From Rodentibacter caecimuris (GTDB taxonomy: Bacteria > Pseudomonadota > Gammaproteobacteria > Enterobacterales > Pasteurellaceae), in assembly GCF_001019715.1 (NCBI RefSeq), contig NZ_BBXJ01000001.1, positions 2,480,001-2,544,000 on the forward strand: a DNA stretch of 64,000 nt, written 5' to 3'. A model generated the notes under the pieces. That model was not told the DNA's origin. It did not search any database and saw only the letters and a program-made list of their open reading frames with translations. A program made the translations under genes and the position numbers. Positions 19,786-32,800 of the stretch are shown in pieces. Within the stretch, counting starts at the first letter, position 1; each line of letters begins with the position of its first letter.

Positions 19786-22128
19786 TTATAAACTATACGC
19801 TTTAATATACGGCAACTTACCTTTTTTCAACATATCTTGAATACCGCTTTGGTGATCATTCGTGCCTAAACCGCGTAATTCAAAGGTCACACCGATACTG
19901 TTATCATACAGCACTTCATCTTGCCCTTGATTTTGGCGGCTGGTAACATGACGTCTAGCCCCGACACCTACAGCCCAACAACAACTGTTATACTGCACAC
20001 CAAGATACTGTTCTACCGGTTTTTTCAAGGCTAAGTCCTGATAATATTTTCCGACCACCGCCCAATTATCCGTCACTTCCCAAGCCGCAACCAAGCCTAA
20101 CTGTTTAATATCTTGATTATAGGCATTGGCGGATCGCCCTAAGTTTTGGTCGATATAAGCTTGGCTCGCATAACGATAATTTAACTGAATTAAATTATTT
20201 CTTTCCGGATTATATTCAATACTGGTATTGACTAATGAGGTTTTCTTTAACTGGGTATCATATTGATAGCTACCATGCCAGTTCCAGTTATCATTGAGTT
20301 TCCAATTTGACTCTAACGCCCAAGAGGAAGAAGAACGTTGCGTACTATTTGCCGGATTGCTGTCAATTCGGGAATCGGTTAAGTGATAAGTTTGTCCGGC
20401 AGAGAAATTAAAACGTTCTGTTGAGTGTCTGTCATAAAAACGGGTGGTTCCCCCCAGCGTCACTTGGTTAGCCGAAGCAATACGGTCTAACCCGCTATAA
20501 CGACGATCACGGAATAAAGAATAGTAATCTTGTTGAACCAACGAGGAATCATAGCCATACCCTAAATAATCATTAGTACGGCTTGAGCCGATATTGCTTT
20601 GATTGCGATACGGGCGATATAAATACTGCACGCGCGGTTCAAAGGTTTGCGTATAATCTTTTAAAAATGTGGTATCCCGTGCTAAAACGGTCTGTAAATC
20701 CACTTTAATTTGTGGAATAACCCGATTTACCCGACTTTCCACCTCTTCCGCACCGGCTCCTTTTCCTTTTTTCTGTTGGTAATGGGTGGCATAAAGTTTG
20801 GTTTCAATATTCAAGCTACCGTATTTATTCGACATTGCCGTGGCTAAACTAGGCTCAAGATGAAAACGCCAAGCCGTTGGCATAAGGCTACTATCATTAT
20901 CAAAACGTACTGCTTGTGAGAATAACTTAAAGTCTAACCAACCATTCGCTAAATCATTTTTATAATAGTTAAAATCAATTTGCGGCATGGCACGATAAGG
21001 CCCGATATCCACCTCATCAAAGATTTGGAATTGGCGTGCAGAAATAGCGAAATTGTAATTTGGCTGGTAATAAGCAATACGTGCATATTGGTTGGCATAA
21101 CCATCCGTGCTACTGCCATAGTCAGACGTAAAATCCGTGAAATAGCGTTTATCACTTACTCGCGTATAATCAATATTCAAACGCCAATTTTGAAGGAAAG
21201 AGGAACTGTGATTCCAATAAAAAAGATGGCGTTTCCGATTCTCGCCATAGTATTCATCATAGCGATCACGTGCCAAATATTCACCGGCAACTTTACCCTC
21301 ACCAACCGGTGTTAAATAGCGAAACTCACCGTTTAATTGCCAACCGCGGTGCGACATATATTTCGGGATAATGGTCGCATCATAATTCGGTGCGATATTC
21401 CAATAAATCGGTTGGGAATACCAATACCCATCACGGCTCGAACTTCCCGCACTTGGGATTAATAAACCGGAACGACGACGATCACCGATAGGGAGTTGCA
21501 AATATGGCGTATAAAATACCGGTACGCCAAGTACCTTAAAGCGTGCGTGCCACATTTCCGCATACTCTTCTTTAATATACTGACGAATCTCCGAGGCATC
21601 CACCGCCCACGCATTATCATTCGGTAAACAGGACGTAAAAGTGGCATTTTTCATCACACGGGTATTATTACGCAATTCAATTTCTTGCGCTTTTCCCCGA
21701 CCTTGACGCCCGACTAGCTGATAATCGGCTTCCGTCACATTACCGTCTTTCGACTCTAAATTAAAATCCGCATTTTGCCCCAACATATTGATTTGATCGT
21801 CTTTATAATCAAATCCGCCACGCACATAAGCGAAACGTTGCAATGCCTTGCCTTCACCGGTTTGTTTCACTTCTACGGAATCGGCAATCAGATGACGGTT
21901 TCCCTGCTTGAGATCCGCATTTCCTTTATAAATTGCGCTTGTCGGCTGATTAATTTCCGCATCATCCGCCTCAATATAGACAGGCAAATCATTTGGATTC
22001 CCTGACACTACCTCACCGGAAAACGTTGGCACGCCTAGCAAACATTGCGAACGTAAATCCGCTAAAGCCGTTTGGCTATAAAGTGCGGTCAAAATAGAAA
22101 GCGAAATTAAAGTATATTTTTTATTCAT
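19786..22128 (-). CDS. lptD: LptD, outer-membrane lipopolysaccharide assembly translocon
   Basis: 780 residues: a signal peptide cut near residue 23 (ALA-D), an OstA/LptA-like periplasmic jellyroll (residues about 50-180) and a C-terminal beta-barrel. Four cysteines correspond to the two disulphides needed in E. coli: one near residue 29 (SQCLLG), one in TFTSCLPND and the adjacent pair in NSCCWAVG. LptD with LptE inserts LPS or LOS into the outer leaflet. A perfect -10-like TATAAT lies just upstream of the gene. An uptake signal overlaps codons near the start (22081-22089). Confidence 0.96.
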   Translation of the reverse strand: MNKKYTLISLSILTALYSQTALADLRSQCLLGVPTFSGEVVSGNPNDLPVYIEADDAEINQPTSAIYKGNADLKQGNRHLIADSVEVKQTGEGKALQRFAYVRGGFDYKDDQINMLGQNADFNLESKDGNVTEADYQLVGRQGRGKAQEIELRNNTRVMKNATFTSCLPNDNAWAVDASEIRQYIKEEYAEMWHARFKVLGVPVFYTPYLQLPIGDRRRSGLLIPSAGSSSRDGYWYSQPIYWNIAPNYDATIIPKYMSHRGWQLNGEFRYLTPVGEGKVAGEYLARDRYDEYYGENRKRHLFYWNHSSSFLQNWRLNIDYTRVSDKRYFTDFTSDYGSSTDGYANQYARIAYYQPNYNFAISARQFQIFDEVDIGPYRAMPQIDFNYYKNDLANGWLDFKLFSQAVRFDNDSSLMPTAWRFHLEPSLATAMSNKYGSLNIETKLYATHYQQKKGKGAGAEEVESRVNRVIPQIKVDLQTVLARDTTFLKDYTQTFEPRVQYLYRPYRNQSNIGSSRTNDYLGYGYDSSLVQQDYYSLFRDRRYSGLDRIASANQVTLGGTTRFYDRHSTERFNFSAGQTYHLTDSRIDSNPANSTQRSSSSWALESNWKLNDNWNWHGSYQYDTQLKKTSLVNTSIEYNPERNNLIQLNYRYASQAYIDQNLGRSANAYNQDIKQLGLVAAWEVTDNWAVVGKYYQDLALKKPVEQYLGVQYNSCCWAVGVGARRHVTSRQNQGQDEVLYDNSIGVTFELRGLGTNDHQSGIQDMLKKGKLPYIKAYSL

Positions 22129-22175
22129 AATTTAATTCTTTTTATCGATAAAATCCGAGCGATTATACTGGAAGA

Positions 22176-23542
<1,367 letters not shown>

Positions 23543-24094
23543 TTATCCTTGTCTAAACAATTGGTTAGTCATCAAATCACGAATCTCAGAAGGATTTTTC
23601 GCTTTGCCTACTGCTAAATCTAAGACAGGAAAATCCTCGCCAAATTGCGACCGCACCTCCTCCCCTGTCCGACAGGGAGGCGCACCGGTTAAATTTGCAC
23701 TCGTTGAAATCAATGCAAAACCTGTTGCCTCGCATAACGCTTTTACCGCCGGATGATCACTTAAACGCACCGCAATTGTGTTAAATTTTCCGGTAAGTAA
23801 GGGGGAAACATCCGATTTTGCCGGCACAACCCAAGTGATCGGACGATCATAACGGGCAGTCAGCCTTTCCATTTGTGTTTCCGTCACCCCTGCAAGATCA
23901 ATAAAGGGCTGTAAAAATGTCAAACTCGGTGCAATCAAAATTAATCCTTTTTCCATAGGACGTTGTTTTAAATCGAGTAATTTTTTGACCGCACTTTCAC
24001 TGAACGGGTTACACCCCAACCCAAATACGGCCTCGGTGGGATAAGCGACAACTTGATCTTGTAATAAACGGGCGACAATTTGTTGTAAAGTCAT
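23543..24094 (-). CDS. tsaC: Threonylcarbamoyl-AMP synthase (YrdC/Sua5 domain)
   Basis: 183 residues, a single YrdC domain without the extra Sua5 C-terminus. It makes threonylcarbamoyl-AMP for the t6A modification of tRNAs that read ANN codons. Signatures are [36 protein letters not shown] and [14 protein letters not shown]. It overlaps the upstream zinc-finger gene by four bases and is followed at once by aroE, the arrangement familiar from enteric bacteria. Confidence 0.95.
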   Translation of the reverse strand: MTLQQIVARLLQDQVVAYPTEAVFGLGCNPFSESAVKKLLDLKQRPMEKGLILIAPSLTFLQPFIDLAGVTETQMERLTARYDRPITWVVPAKSDVSPLLTGKFNTIAVRLSDHPAVKALCEATGFALISTSANLTGAPPCRTGEEVRSQFGEDFPVLDLAVGKAKNPSEIRDLMTNQLFRQG

Positions 24095-24633
24095 TTGGAA
24101 ATCTCAAAAATATGGCGGCAAGTTTTATTCGCACATTGCATTTGTTGCCCCGTTTCATTTTCACTTTTTAATAAGGCAAGAGGAAAATTGCATTGCGGGC
24201 AAGGCATTTCATAGGGCTTAGCCGGCAAAGAAAATTTGCAGTGAGGAAAATCATTGCAGCCATAAAATGTTTTCCCCTGTCGCCCGCGGCGGGCAACCAA
24301 ATGCCCCTTTTGACATTGCGGGCAAGCGATTTTTTCTGCCGTTTTTTGTTCTTCGTGTACGACAAAATCACATTGCGGATAATTACTGCAACCGATAAAC
24401 ATACCGAACGCCCCTTGTTTCAACTGTAACGGATTAGCGCATTGCGGACAAGCCTCATCCAGTTCTTTCAATACTTTATGTTCCATACGTTGTAGAGGGC
24501 GTAAATAATCACATTGCGGATAGCCGCTGCAACCAAGAAATAGCCCTTTTTTGCCCTGTTTAATCTGTAAAATCGAACCGCACTTCGGGCAGTATTCTTG
24601 TTGTTTTGTATGATGAAAAAGGGATTCGGTCAT
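24091..24633 (-). CDS. yrdD: YrdD-like protein with four topoisomerase-type zinc fingers
   Basis: 180 residues from ATG 24633, two bases after the yheS stop; a longer reading from 24687 lies inside yheS and is rejected. Four Cys4 zinc ribbons of the type found at the C-terminus of topoisomerase I follow in tandem: CPKC..CSGYPQC, CPQC..CSNYPQC, CPQC..CNDFPHC and CPQC..CANKTC. There is no catalytic domain. It probably binds nucleic acid, but the function is not established. Tight coupling with tsaC is conserved in enteric bacteria. Confidence 0.9.
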   Translation of the reverse strand: MTESLFHHTKQQEYCPKCGSILQIKQGKKGLFLGCSGYPQCDYLRPLQRMEHKVLKELDEACPQCANPLQLKQGAFGMFIGCSNYPQCDFVVHEEQKTAEKIACPQCQKGHLVARRGRQGKTFYGCNDFPHCKFSLPAKPYEMPCPQCNFPLALLKSENETGQQMQCANKTCRHIFEISK

Positions 24634-24635
24634 AA

Positions 24636-26564
24636 TCACTCCGCATTTGATACGATTTCTTCCAATGTCTCTTGCGCCTCCATCCAATCCGTCTCCACGG
24701 TTTCCAAGGCTTTTTTGGTCTCCACCTGTTGCGCTAAAAGTGCGGTCAATTTTTCTTTATTTTCTACCTGATAAAGTGCGGAATCCGCTAGGCTGTGTTC
24801 AATTTCCGCCAGCTGTTCGGTCAAGGTATTCATTTTGTCTTCTAACTGCGTGATTTTTTTCCGAAGCGGCGCGGTTTGTTGGCGCAATTCGGCTTCTCGA
24901 CGTTTTTGTTCTTTGCGACTTTGATTGGAATGAGCAGTTTCTGTCGCTGTATTTTCTTCTGCTGATTTTGTAGAAGATTGGCTATTTTGTTCCATCAGCC
25001 ATTTTTGATAATCCTCTAAATCGCCTTTAAAGGGTTCGACTTGTTTATCATGGACTAAGTAAAATTCTTCCACCGTATTGCGTAATAAGTGGCGGTCGTG
25101 CGATACCACGACCAACGATCCCTCATAATCCACCAACGCTTCCGTTAAGGCCTGGCGCATATCAAGATCCAAATGGTTGGTCGGTTCATCCAATAACAGT
25201 AAATTCGGGCGTTGCCACACAATCAATGCTAAAACCAACCGCGCTTTTTCGCCACCGGAAAAAGAGGAAACGGGCTGATTGACTTTATCACCCTGAAAAG
25301 CAAAACTACCGAGGTAATCCCGCTGTTGTTGCTCTGTCTGCTCCGGTGCAAGTTTTTGCATATGCCACAAAGCGGACTCTTCCGCGCGGAGAGTATCAAG
25401 CTGATGTTGGGCGAAGTAGCCCAATTTAACCCCTTTCGCGAGCTGTACCATACCGGAAAGTGCGGTTAGCTCTTGTGCCAAAAGTTTAATCAAGGTGGAT
25501 TTTCCCGCCCCATTCTTACCCAGCAATCCAATGCGCGAACCCGGCACAAGATTGAGTTTAATTTTACGCAGAATTTCAACCGCACTTTCCCCTTTACCGT
25601 AACCGGCACTGGCTTGTTCAAGCATCACCAACGGATTGGGCAACGAAACGGGAGGACGAAAAGTAAATGTAAAAGGATTATCCGCATAAGCCGGCGCAAT
25701 TAACTCCATTCTCTGCAAGGCTTTCACACGGCTTTGCGCTTGTTTTGCTTTCGTAGCTTTGGCTTTAAAGCGATCAATATAGCTTTGCAGATGGGCAATT
25801 TTTTGTTGCTGCTGGCGATACATTGCCGCTTGTTGGGCGAGTTTAGTGGCTCGTTGAACTTCAAAAGAAGAATAATCCCCGGTATATTCGTTTAGCTTTT
25901 GATGTTCTATATGCAAAATTTTATTTACAATAGGATCAAGAAAATCACGGTCGTGAGAAATCAATACTAACGTTCCTTGATAGTTCACCAACCAGCGTTC
26001 AAGCCAAATAACCGCATCTAAGTCTAAGTGGTTAGTGGGTTCATCAAGCAATAATAAATCTGACGGACAAAGCAACGCCTGTGCCAAATTCAATCTCATT
26101 CGCCAACCGCCGGAGAAAGATTTTACACGATGCGTGGTCTCAGCTTGTGTAAAACCCAATCCGTGCAGCAGTGTTTCTGCGCGGGATTGAATTGTCCAAG
26201 CATTAATCGCATCCAGCCTGTCATGAATATGTGCAATGGCGTTGCCATCATTGCGCGCATTCGCTTGAGCAAGTTCTGCCTGTAAACGGCAATATTCACG
26301 ATCCCCTTGAATCACATAATCTAAGGCAGAAATTTCCAATGCCGGTGTTTCCTGATTCACCCATGATACCGCCCAATTAGCGGGGTAAGTGACCTCTCCG
26401 CCTTCCGCCTGAAGTTCTTTTTTCAATAAGGCAAATAGGGAAGATTTACCACAACCGTTTTTTCCCACTAAGCCGACTTTTTGTTTTGGATTAATGGTTG
26501 CGCTGGCATGTTCAAGTAATTCCGTTTGCCCGCGTTTTAAGGAAATATTACTAAATACAATCAT
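24636..26564 (-). CDS. yheS: ABC-F family ATPase YheS
   Basis: 642 residues with two ABC domains: Walker A GLVGKNGCGKSS (near 33) and GLLGKNGAGKST (near 340), signatures FSGGWRMRLNLA and FSGGEKARLVLA, and Walker B LLLLDEPTNHLD twice. There are no membrane segments. A lysine/glutamine-rich linker and a charged coiled coil (about 530-635) end the protein, as in YheS. ABC-F proteins act on ribosomes during translation. It is the first gene of the cluster that runs to tag, with four uptake signals at 24738, 25458 and 25579 and in the next gene at 24577. Confidence 0.93.
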   Translation of the reverse strand: MIVFSNISLKRGQTELLEHASATINPKQKVGLVGKNGCGKSSLFALLKKELQAEGGEVTYPANWAVSWVNQETPALEISALDYVIQGDREYCRLQAELAQANARNDGNAIAHIHDRLDAINAWTIQSRAETLLHGLGFTQAETTHRVKSFSGGWRMRLNLAQALLCPSDLLLLDEPTNHLDLDAVIWLERWLVNYQGTLVLISHDRDFLDPIVNKILHIEHQKLNEYTGDYSSFEVQRATKLAQQAAMYRQQQQKIAHLQSYIDRFKAKATKAKQAQSRVKALQRMELIAPAYADNPFTFTFRPPVSLPNPLVMLEQASAGYGKGESAVEILRKIKLNLVPGSRIGLLGKNGAGKSTLIKLLAQELTALSGMVQLAKGVKLGYFAQHQLDTLRAEESALWHMQKLAPEQTEQQQRDYLGSFAFQGDKVNQPVSSFSGGEKARLVLALIVWQRPNLLLLDEPTNHLDLDMRQALTEALVDYEGSLVVVSHDRHLLRNTVEEFYLVHDKQVEPFKGDLEDYQKWLMEQNSQSSTKSAEENTATETAHSNQSRKEQKRREAELRQQTAPLRKKITQLEDKMNTLTEQLAEIEHSLADSALYQVENKEKLTALLAQQVETKKALETVETDWMEAQETLEEIVSNAE

Positions 26565-26720
26565 TTTTTCTAAGGTATGTCTCTAATTTTGGCTATTTTG
26601 CAACATTGTGAGAAAAACACAAAATTTGTTTTGATTTTTTCATTTTACAAAAAGGGAAATATGCCTGCTTTGAGGAAAATGACAAGTGATACTGAATGGG
26701 ATACAGCCCCAAATCAAGGC

Positions 26721-26774
26721 AATAAAAAATCTGCACCTTAATCTGTCGGTTTTACCAACATTTAGGTGCAGATT
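26721..26774 (-). terminator. Intrinsic terminator of the giant adhesin gene
   Basis: On the minus strand TTAATCTGCACCTAAAT pairs with ATTAAGGTGCAGATT around a second small hairpin (GGTAAAACC) and runs into six Ts. It begins about 55 bases after the adhesin stop codon. The remainder of the 26565-26720 spacer holds nothing recognisable. Confidence 0.8.
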
Positions 26775-26828
26775 AAATTAATGATGTTTTATTAAGTTAA
26801 GAAACTTAATAACTTCACCGAGTAGAGA

Positions 26829-29800
26829 TTACCACTGGTAACCTACCCCTACGCCACCGGAATAGTGACCTGCAGAGTTAGCCGTACCGGTTAATTTCAA
26901 GATAACCTTACCGTTATCGCTGGCTCTTGAGTAACCCAAGGCAACCGCTGATGCACCGCTATATCCGCTTGCGGCTGCGGCAACCATTGATTTACCCGGC
27001 AACATTACCTGTGGTAATGACGCAGCGGCTGCGGCATTTGCACCAATTCCACGAACGCGTTTATCTAACTTATCAACACGGTTATTGACGTTATAGACAT
27101 CTCCACGAACCTGATCTAACTGGGCTTTATTCACAGCATCTGTCGGTTTCACACCCGGTGCAACATTGCTAATGACTTTGTTACCGGCATTGATACCACT
27201 CGTTGTTACGCTTGGTCCGCCCTTAATAGTTAAACCATCATTATTAACCGTGGTATTACCGATATTCACGCTACCGTTATCCCCTAAAGTGATATTTTCA
27301 GCTAATTTCACTGTTAGGTTACCGCCTTCGTTAACAACACCAATGTTCTTATCGGTTAATTTACCGTTTGCACCACCCGTGATGTTTAACGTCTCGTTCA
27401 ATTTCTTAGCAATTTCTTTACCGTCATCGCCTTTGAACTTCAAGCCGTCATTTAAGGTTGCGACTTCTTCGGTTTGACCATTTGGTTTTTCGTAAACAAT
27501 ACGGGTTTTGCTTTCGCCGTTTTTACCGTCATTTCCGTCCAGACCTTTTGCTCCGTCTTTCACAGAAATATTAGCGGATACGCCGTCTTTACCGTCTGAA
27601 CCTTTCGGGCCGGTTAAGCCGATTGAGCCGTCTTTACCGTTGATCACAACAGATGATCCGTCTTTGCCGTTTACACCGATTGAACCATCAACACCGTCTT
27701 TACCCGGCTGACCGTTTTGACCCGGTTCGCCTTTTTCACCGATAACTAAGTTATTACCCGTTGAAATTTCGTAACCGTTGTCGATCTGTTTCACAACAAT
27801 ATTGTTACCTTGGTTGAGATTAAAGGTATCGTTATTGTTGATCCGTTTATCCGTCGCCGTATCTTGACCATTGGTCGCAAGGTTAAAGCCACTGTTTGCA
27901 ATCGCCGTATGGAGCTGACCGCCATTGATCGCTTGTTTGCTGTTCGGGCTAATATCCCCATCTGCTACATTGTTCACCACTTTATTACCGGCATTAATAC
28001 CGTTTTGGGTGATGGATGGGCCGTCTTTGATGGTGAGGCCATCGTTGCCGACTGTGGTGTTACCCATTGTCAAGTTGCCCTCTTTCAAGGTCGTTCCGCC
28101 AATGGTGACACTACCGTCTTTAGTCAGATTCAGATCTTTATTGAGGCTGACTGCAAAGTCTTTACCACCCGAAGCGTTAGTACCGTTTGCAACCACTTTC
28201 ACGTTTGTATCACCTGTGCTGACACTTTCTTCTTTCGCGATCTGTTTTTTCATTTCATCGGAAAGATCGATGTCATAGGTCGTCGTGAAGTTTGCTTCAT
28301 CACGATTCGCTGTCACTTTCACGCTATCGGAACCTTTAACCACAGATTTTTCTGCATTCACAGTATAAATGGTTTGATTGTTAGCTCCTGTGCTACTCGT
28401 CACATTCACGTTCTTACCAGCCGTGACTTCCGTTTTCGCCGCAGCCATACTTCTATTTAGCTGAGAAAGATTAACTGCATCCGTCGGATCCACGCCGTCC
28501 GCAACTTTGGTGATGCGTTTATTCCCTGCATCGATACCGTCAATGGTAACACTTGGTCCACCGGCAATAGTTAACCCTTTATCATTGAGGGTGGTGTTGC
28601 CGATAGTGACGCTACCGTCTTTAGTGAGGTTCAGATCTTTGCTCAATTTAACGGATAAGTTGCCGTTTTCATTGGTTACACCGATATTATCGTTAGTAAG
28701 TTTGGTTGGATCCGTTACACCGCCGGTAATATTCAGGGTTTCACCCAATTTCTTCGCAATTTCTTCACCATTGTCGCCTTTGAACTTCAAGCCGTCGTCT
28801 TTGGTTGCGATTTCACGAGTCGTGGTTGAACCATCAGCATTGGTCGTGTTGTAAACCAAACGCTCAATGCCTTTACCGCCTTTATCGTCGGTATCTAAGG
28901 TACCGGTACCGTTAGCAACAGTGATATTGACTGATGCACCGTCTTTGCCGTCAGCACCTCTCGGACCGGTTAAGCCGATTGAGCCGTCTTTACCGTTTAA
29001 GACCACAGACGCACCGTCTTTACCGTTTACGCCAATCTTACCGTCCACACCATCTTTGCCGTCTTTACCAACCGTAATGTTATTTGAGGTTGCAATTTCA
29101 TAACCATCATTGATTTGTTTAATCACAATGTTATTACCCGCATTGAGGTTGAACGTTTCGTTATTGGTTAAACGTTTACCTTCTTCGCTCAAGTCGTCAG
29201 CCGTCTCGACCACACCGTTAGAACCCGCTACTTTTGCAGATTTCAGTGCAAATCCGACCGCACTTAAGGTGGTGTTGGTGATATCTTTGGTCGCATTTTT
29301 CAAATCGCCCACATTCACGGCATTCTTCAACGCATCACCCGTGATGTTATTCAAAACGTCATTGAAAGTGTCGTTACCTGAAATCAAGGTACCGTTTGGT
29401 AATACGCCACTATCCACATTGGTAATTAATACCGGTGCGGTAGCATTGCCGCCGATAAATTTCACCGTGTTACTCGGTACGTTGGTTAATGCACCATTGC
29501 TATCTACATAACTGTTTGTAGTGTTAAAGGTAATGTTGGTTGTACCTGTTGCATTGTCATAAACTGCATTAACCGATACACCTGTACCGTTATTAAAGTT
29601 CACTGTATTACCGTGCGTTACAAAATCAACCGCTTGACCGTTGTTTTGTAAGTTCCAACCGGCATTCAAGACATCGCCAACCGTCGCTGCGTTATTAGTG
29701 ATGTTTTGGTATTTATTACCTGATGTATCCGGATTAGACTTGGTGTCATTTGTTACATTTCCTAAGTTACCTTTTACATTAGTAATAGTTGTATTACCTG

Positions 29801-32800
29801 CGTTGAAACCATCTTTGTTAATAGTCACATTGCCAATTGTTACGCTACCGTTTTCGGTTAGGTTCAGATCTTTCGATAATTTCACTTCCAACGTACCATT
29901 GTTGTTATTCACACCAATGTTACCGTCTGTCAGCTTATCTTTATCCGCTCCACCTGTGATGCTTAACGTTTCATTGAGTTTCTTCGCAATTTCCTTGCCG
30001 TCGTCGCCTTTAAATTTCAAGCCATCGTTCAAGGTTGCAACGGTTTCTTTATCGCCGTTTGGTTTAACGTATTCAATACGGGTTTTGCTTTCACCGTTTT
30101 TGCCGTCATTACCATCAAGACCTTTTGCACCGTCTTTCACAGAAATATTAGCGGATACGCCGTCTTTACCGTCTGCACCTTTCGGACCGGTTAAGCCGAT
30201 TGAGCCGTCTTTGCCGTTAAGCACCACAGATGCACCGTCTTTACCGTTCACGCCGATTGAACCGTCCACACCGTCTTTACCATCTTTACCTGCCGCACCC
30301 ACAGTGATGTTATTGGCAGTTGCAATTTCATACCCGTTTGCAATTTGCTTGATCACAAGGTTGTTACCGGCATCTAGCGTGAAGGTTTCGTTATTCGCTA
30401 AACGTTTATCTTCATCAGACAGACCGTCTGCACTGGCTTGACCGTTTGTACCAGCTACTGATTTAGTGGTAAGGTTAAAGCCGCTATTGGTGATCGCAGT
30501 GTAGAGCTGACCGCCGTTAATTGCGTCTTTACTGTTGTTGCTGACATCACCGTCTGAAACATTGGTAATTTTCTTATCACCCGCATCAATACCGCTTGTG
30601 GTGACATTTGGCCCGCCAACTAGGGTGAAGCCGTTGTCATTCAAGGTGGTATTGCCAATGGTTAAGCTACCGTCTTTGGTTAAGTTAAGATCTTTTGCTA
30701 ATTTAATGACTAAACTGCCCGCTTGATTCACCACACCGAGGTTATTATCGGTCAGTTTATTGCTGTCCGTTAATCCGCCGGTGATATTCAAGGTTTCGCC
30801 CAGTTTCTTCGCAATCTCGTCACCGTTATCGCCTTTGAATTTCAAGCCGTCATCTTTGGTCGCAATTTCACGGGTCGTGGTTGAACCATCGGTATTGGTG
30901 GTGTTGTACACCAAACGGGTAATGCCTTCTTTGCCTTTACCGGTTTCATCTAATGTGCCAGTACCATTCACCACAGTGAGGTTCGCGGAAGCGCCGTCTT
31001 TACCATCTTTGCCTTTCGGACCGGTTAAGCCGATTGAACCGTCTTTGCCGTTAAGCACCACAGAGGCACCGTCTTTACCGTTCACACCGATTGTGCCGTC
31101 CACGCCGTCCTTGCCGTCTTTACCTACTGTGATGTTGGTAAAGGTGACATTTTCTGCCGTAGCAACTTCATAGCCGTTTTCAATCTGTTTAATGCGAACA
31201 TTATTGCCGGCATCTAAGGTGAAGGTCTCGTTATTAGTGAGACGTTTGTCTGCCTCGGATAACCCGTCTTTCTCGCTGGATTGACCGTTAGTATTCGCTA
31301 CCGCTTTCGATGTCAGCGCAAATCCGACCGCACTTAACGTGCTATTGGTAATGTCTTTGGTCGCGTTTTTCAAATCGCCCGCATTCACGGCATTATTCAA
31401 CGCATCACCAGAAAGATTGTTTAACACATCATTAAAGGTTTGACCTGTCGGTATAGTGGCATTATTTGGCAATACGCCGCTATCCACGTTGGTAATCGCA
31501 ACCGGTGCTGATGCATTGGCGCCGATAAATTTCACTTTATTGGTTGGCTCAGCAGTCGCATTGCCGTTATCGTCCACATAGCTGTTGGTGGAGTTAAAGG
31601 TAATGTCGGTGGTGCCCGTTGTGCTGTTGTAGGTTGTACCCACTTTCACACCTTGACCGTTTTTGAAATTCACCGTATTACCATGAGTAACAAAGTCCAC
31701 CGCTTGGCCGTTATTCTGTAAATTCCAGCCTGCATTTAACACATCACCCACTGTCGCTGCGTTGTTTGTCACATTCGCATACTTATTACCCGTACTATCC
31801 GGATTAGAGGTGGTGTTATTCGCCACAGGATCTAAATTGCTGGTGACGTTAGTAATGGTGGTATTACCGGCATTGAACCCGTCTTTGTTGAGGGTCACAT
31901 TGCCGATCGCCACACTACCGTTCTCGGTTAAGTTCAGATCTTTGGCTAATTTCACGGTGAGGTTGCCGTCTTTGTTGATCACCCCAATATTATTGTCGGT
32001 CAGTTTCGCTTCATCGTTGACCCCGCCGATAATATTTAAGGTTTCGCCCAGTTTCTTCGCAATCTCGTTACCATTGTCGCCTTTGAACTTCAAGCCGTCA
32101 TCTTTAGTTGCAATTTCACGGGTGGTAGTTGTGCCATCGGTATTCGTCGTGTTGTACACTAAACGGGTAATACCCTCTTTGCCTTTACCAGTTTCATCTA
32201 ACGTACCAGAACCGTCTTTCACCGTGAAGTTCGCTGATGCACCGTCTTTACCGTTGATACCGATTGTGCCGTCTTTACCGTTTAAGGCAATACCTGCACC
32301 ATTTTTACCATCCGCACCTTTCGGACCGGTTAAGCCGATAGAACCGTCCTTACCGTTAATGACCACCGCAGAACCGTCTTTGCCGTTTACGCCGATTGTG
32401 CCGTCCACGCCATCTTGACCGTTTTTACCGGCTGCACCTACGGTAATATTGTTAGAAGTTGCAATCGTTACTTTCTTACCGCTTTGAGTGATATTGATAT
32501 TATCACCTGCTTCAATGGTCACGGTTTCACCCATTGCCACTTTTTCAGTGGTATTGCCGCTGACTTTACCCGTACCGGATTGTGCAGTAGTCAAGTTCCA
32601 ACCTTTCGCCACTTCATTGCTGATATTAGTTACATTTTGGTTAGTCGCATACAACTGGCTGCCGTTTACCGCATCTTTACTGTCTGCTGAAAGTGTTCCT
32701 GCTGTTACATTGGTGATTTTCTTATCACCAGCATTGATACCGTCGCCCATTACGCTCGGACCGTTAGCGATAGTTAAGCCGTCTTTGGTGAGATTCACAT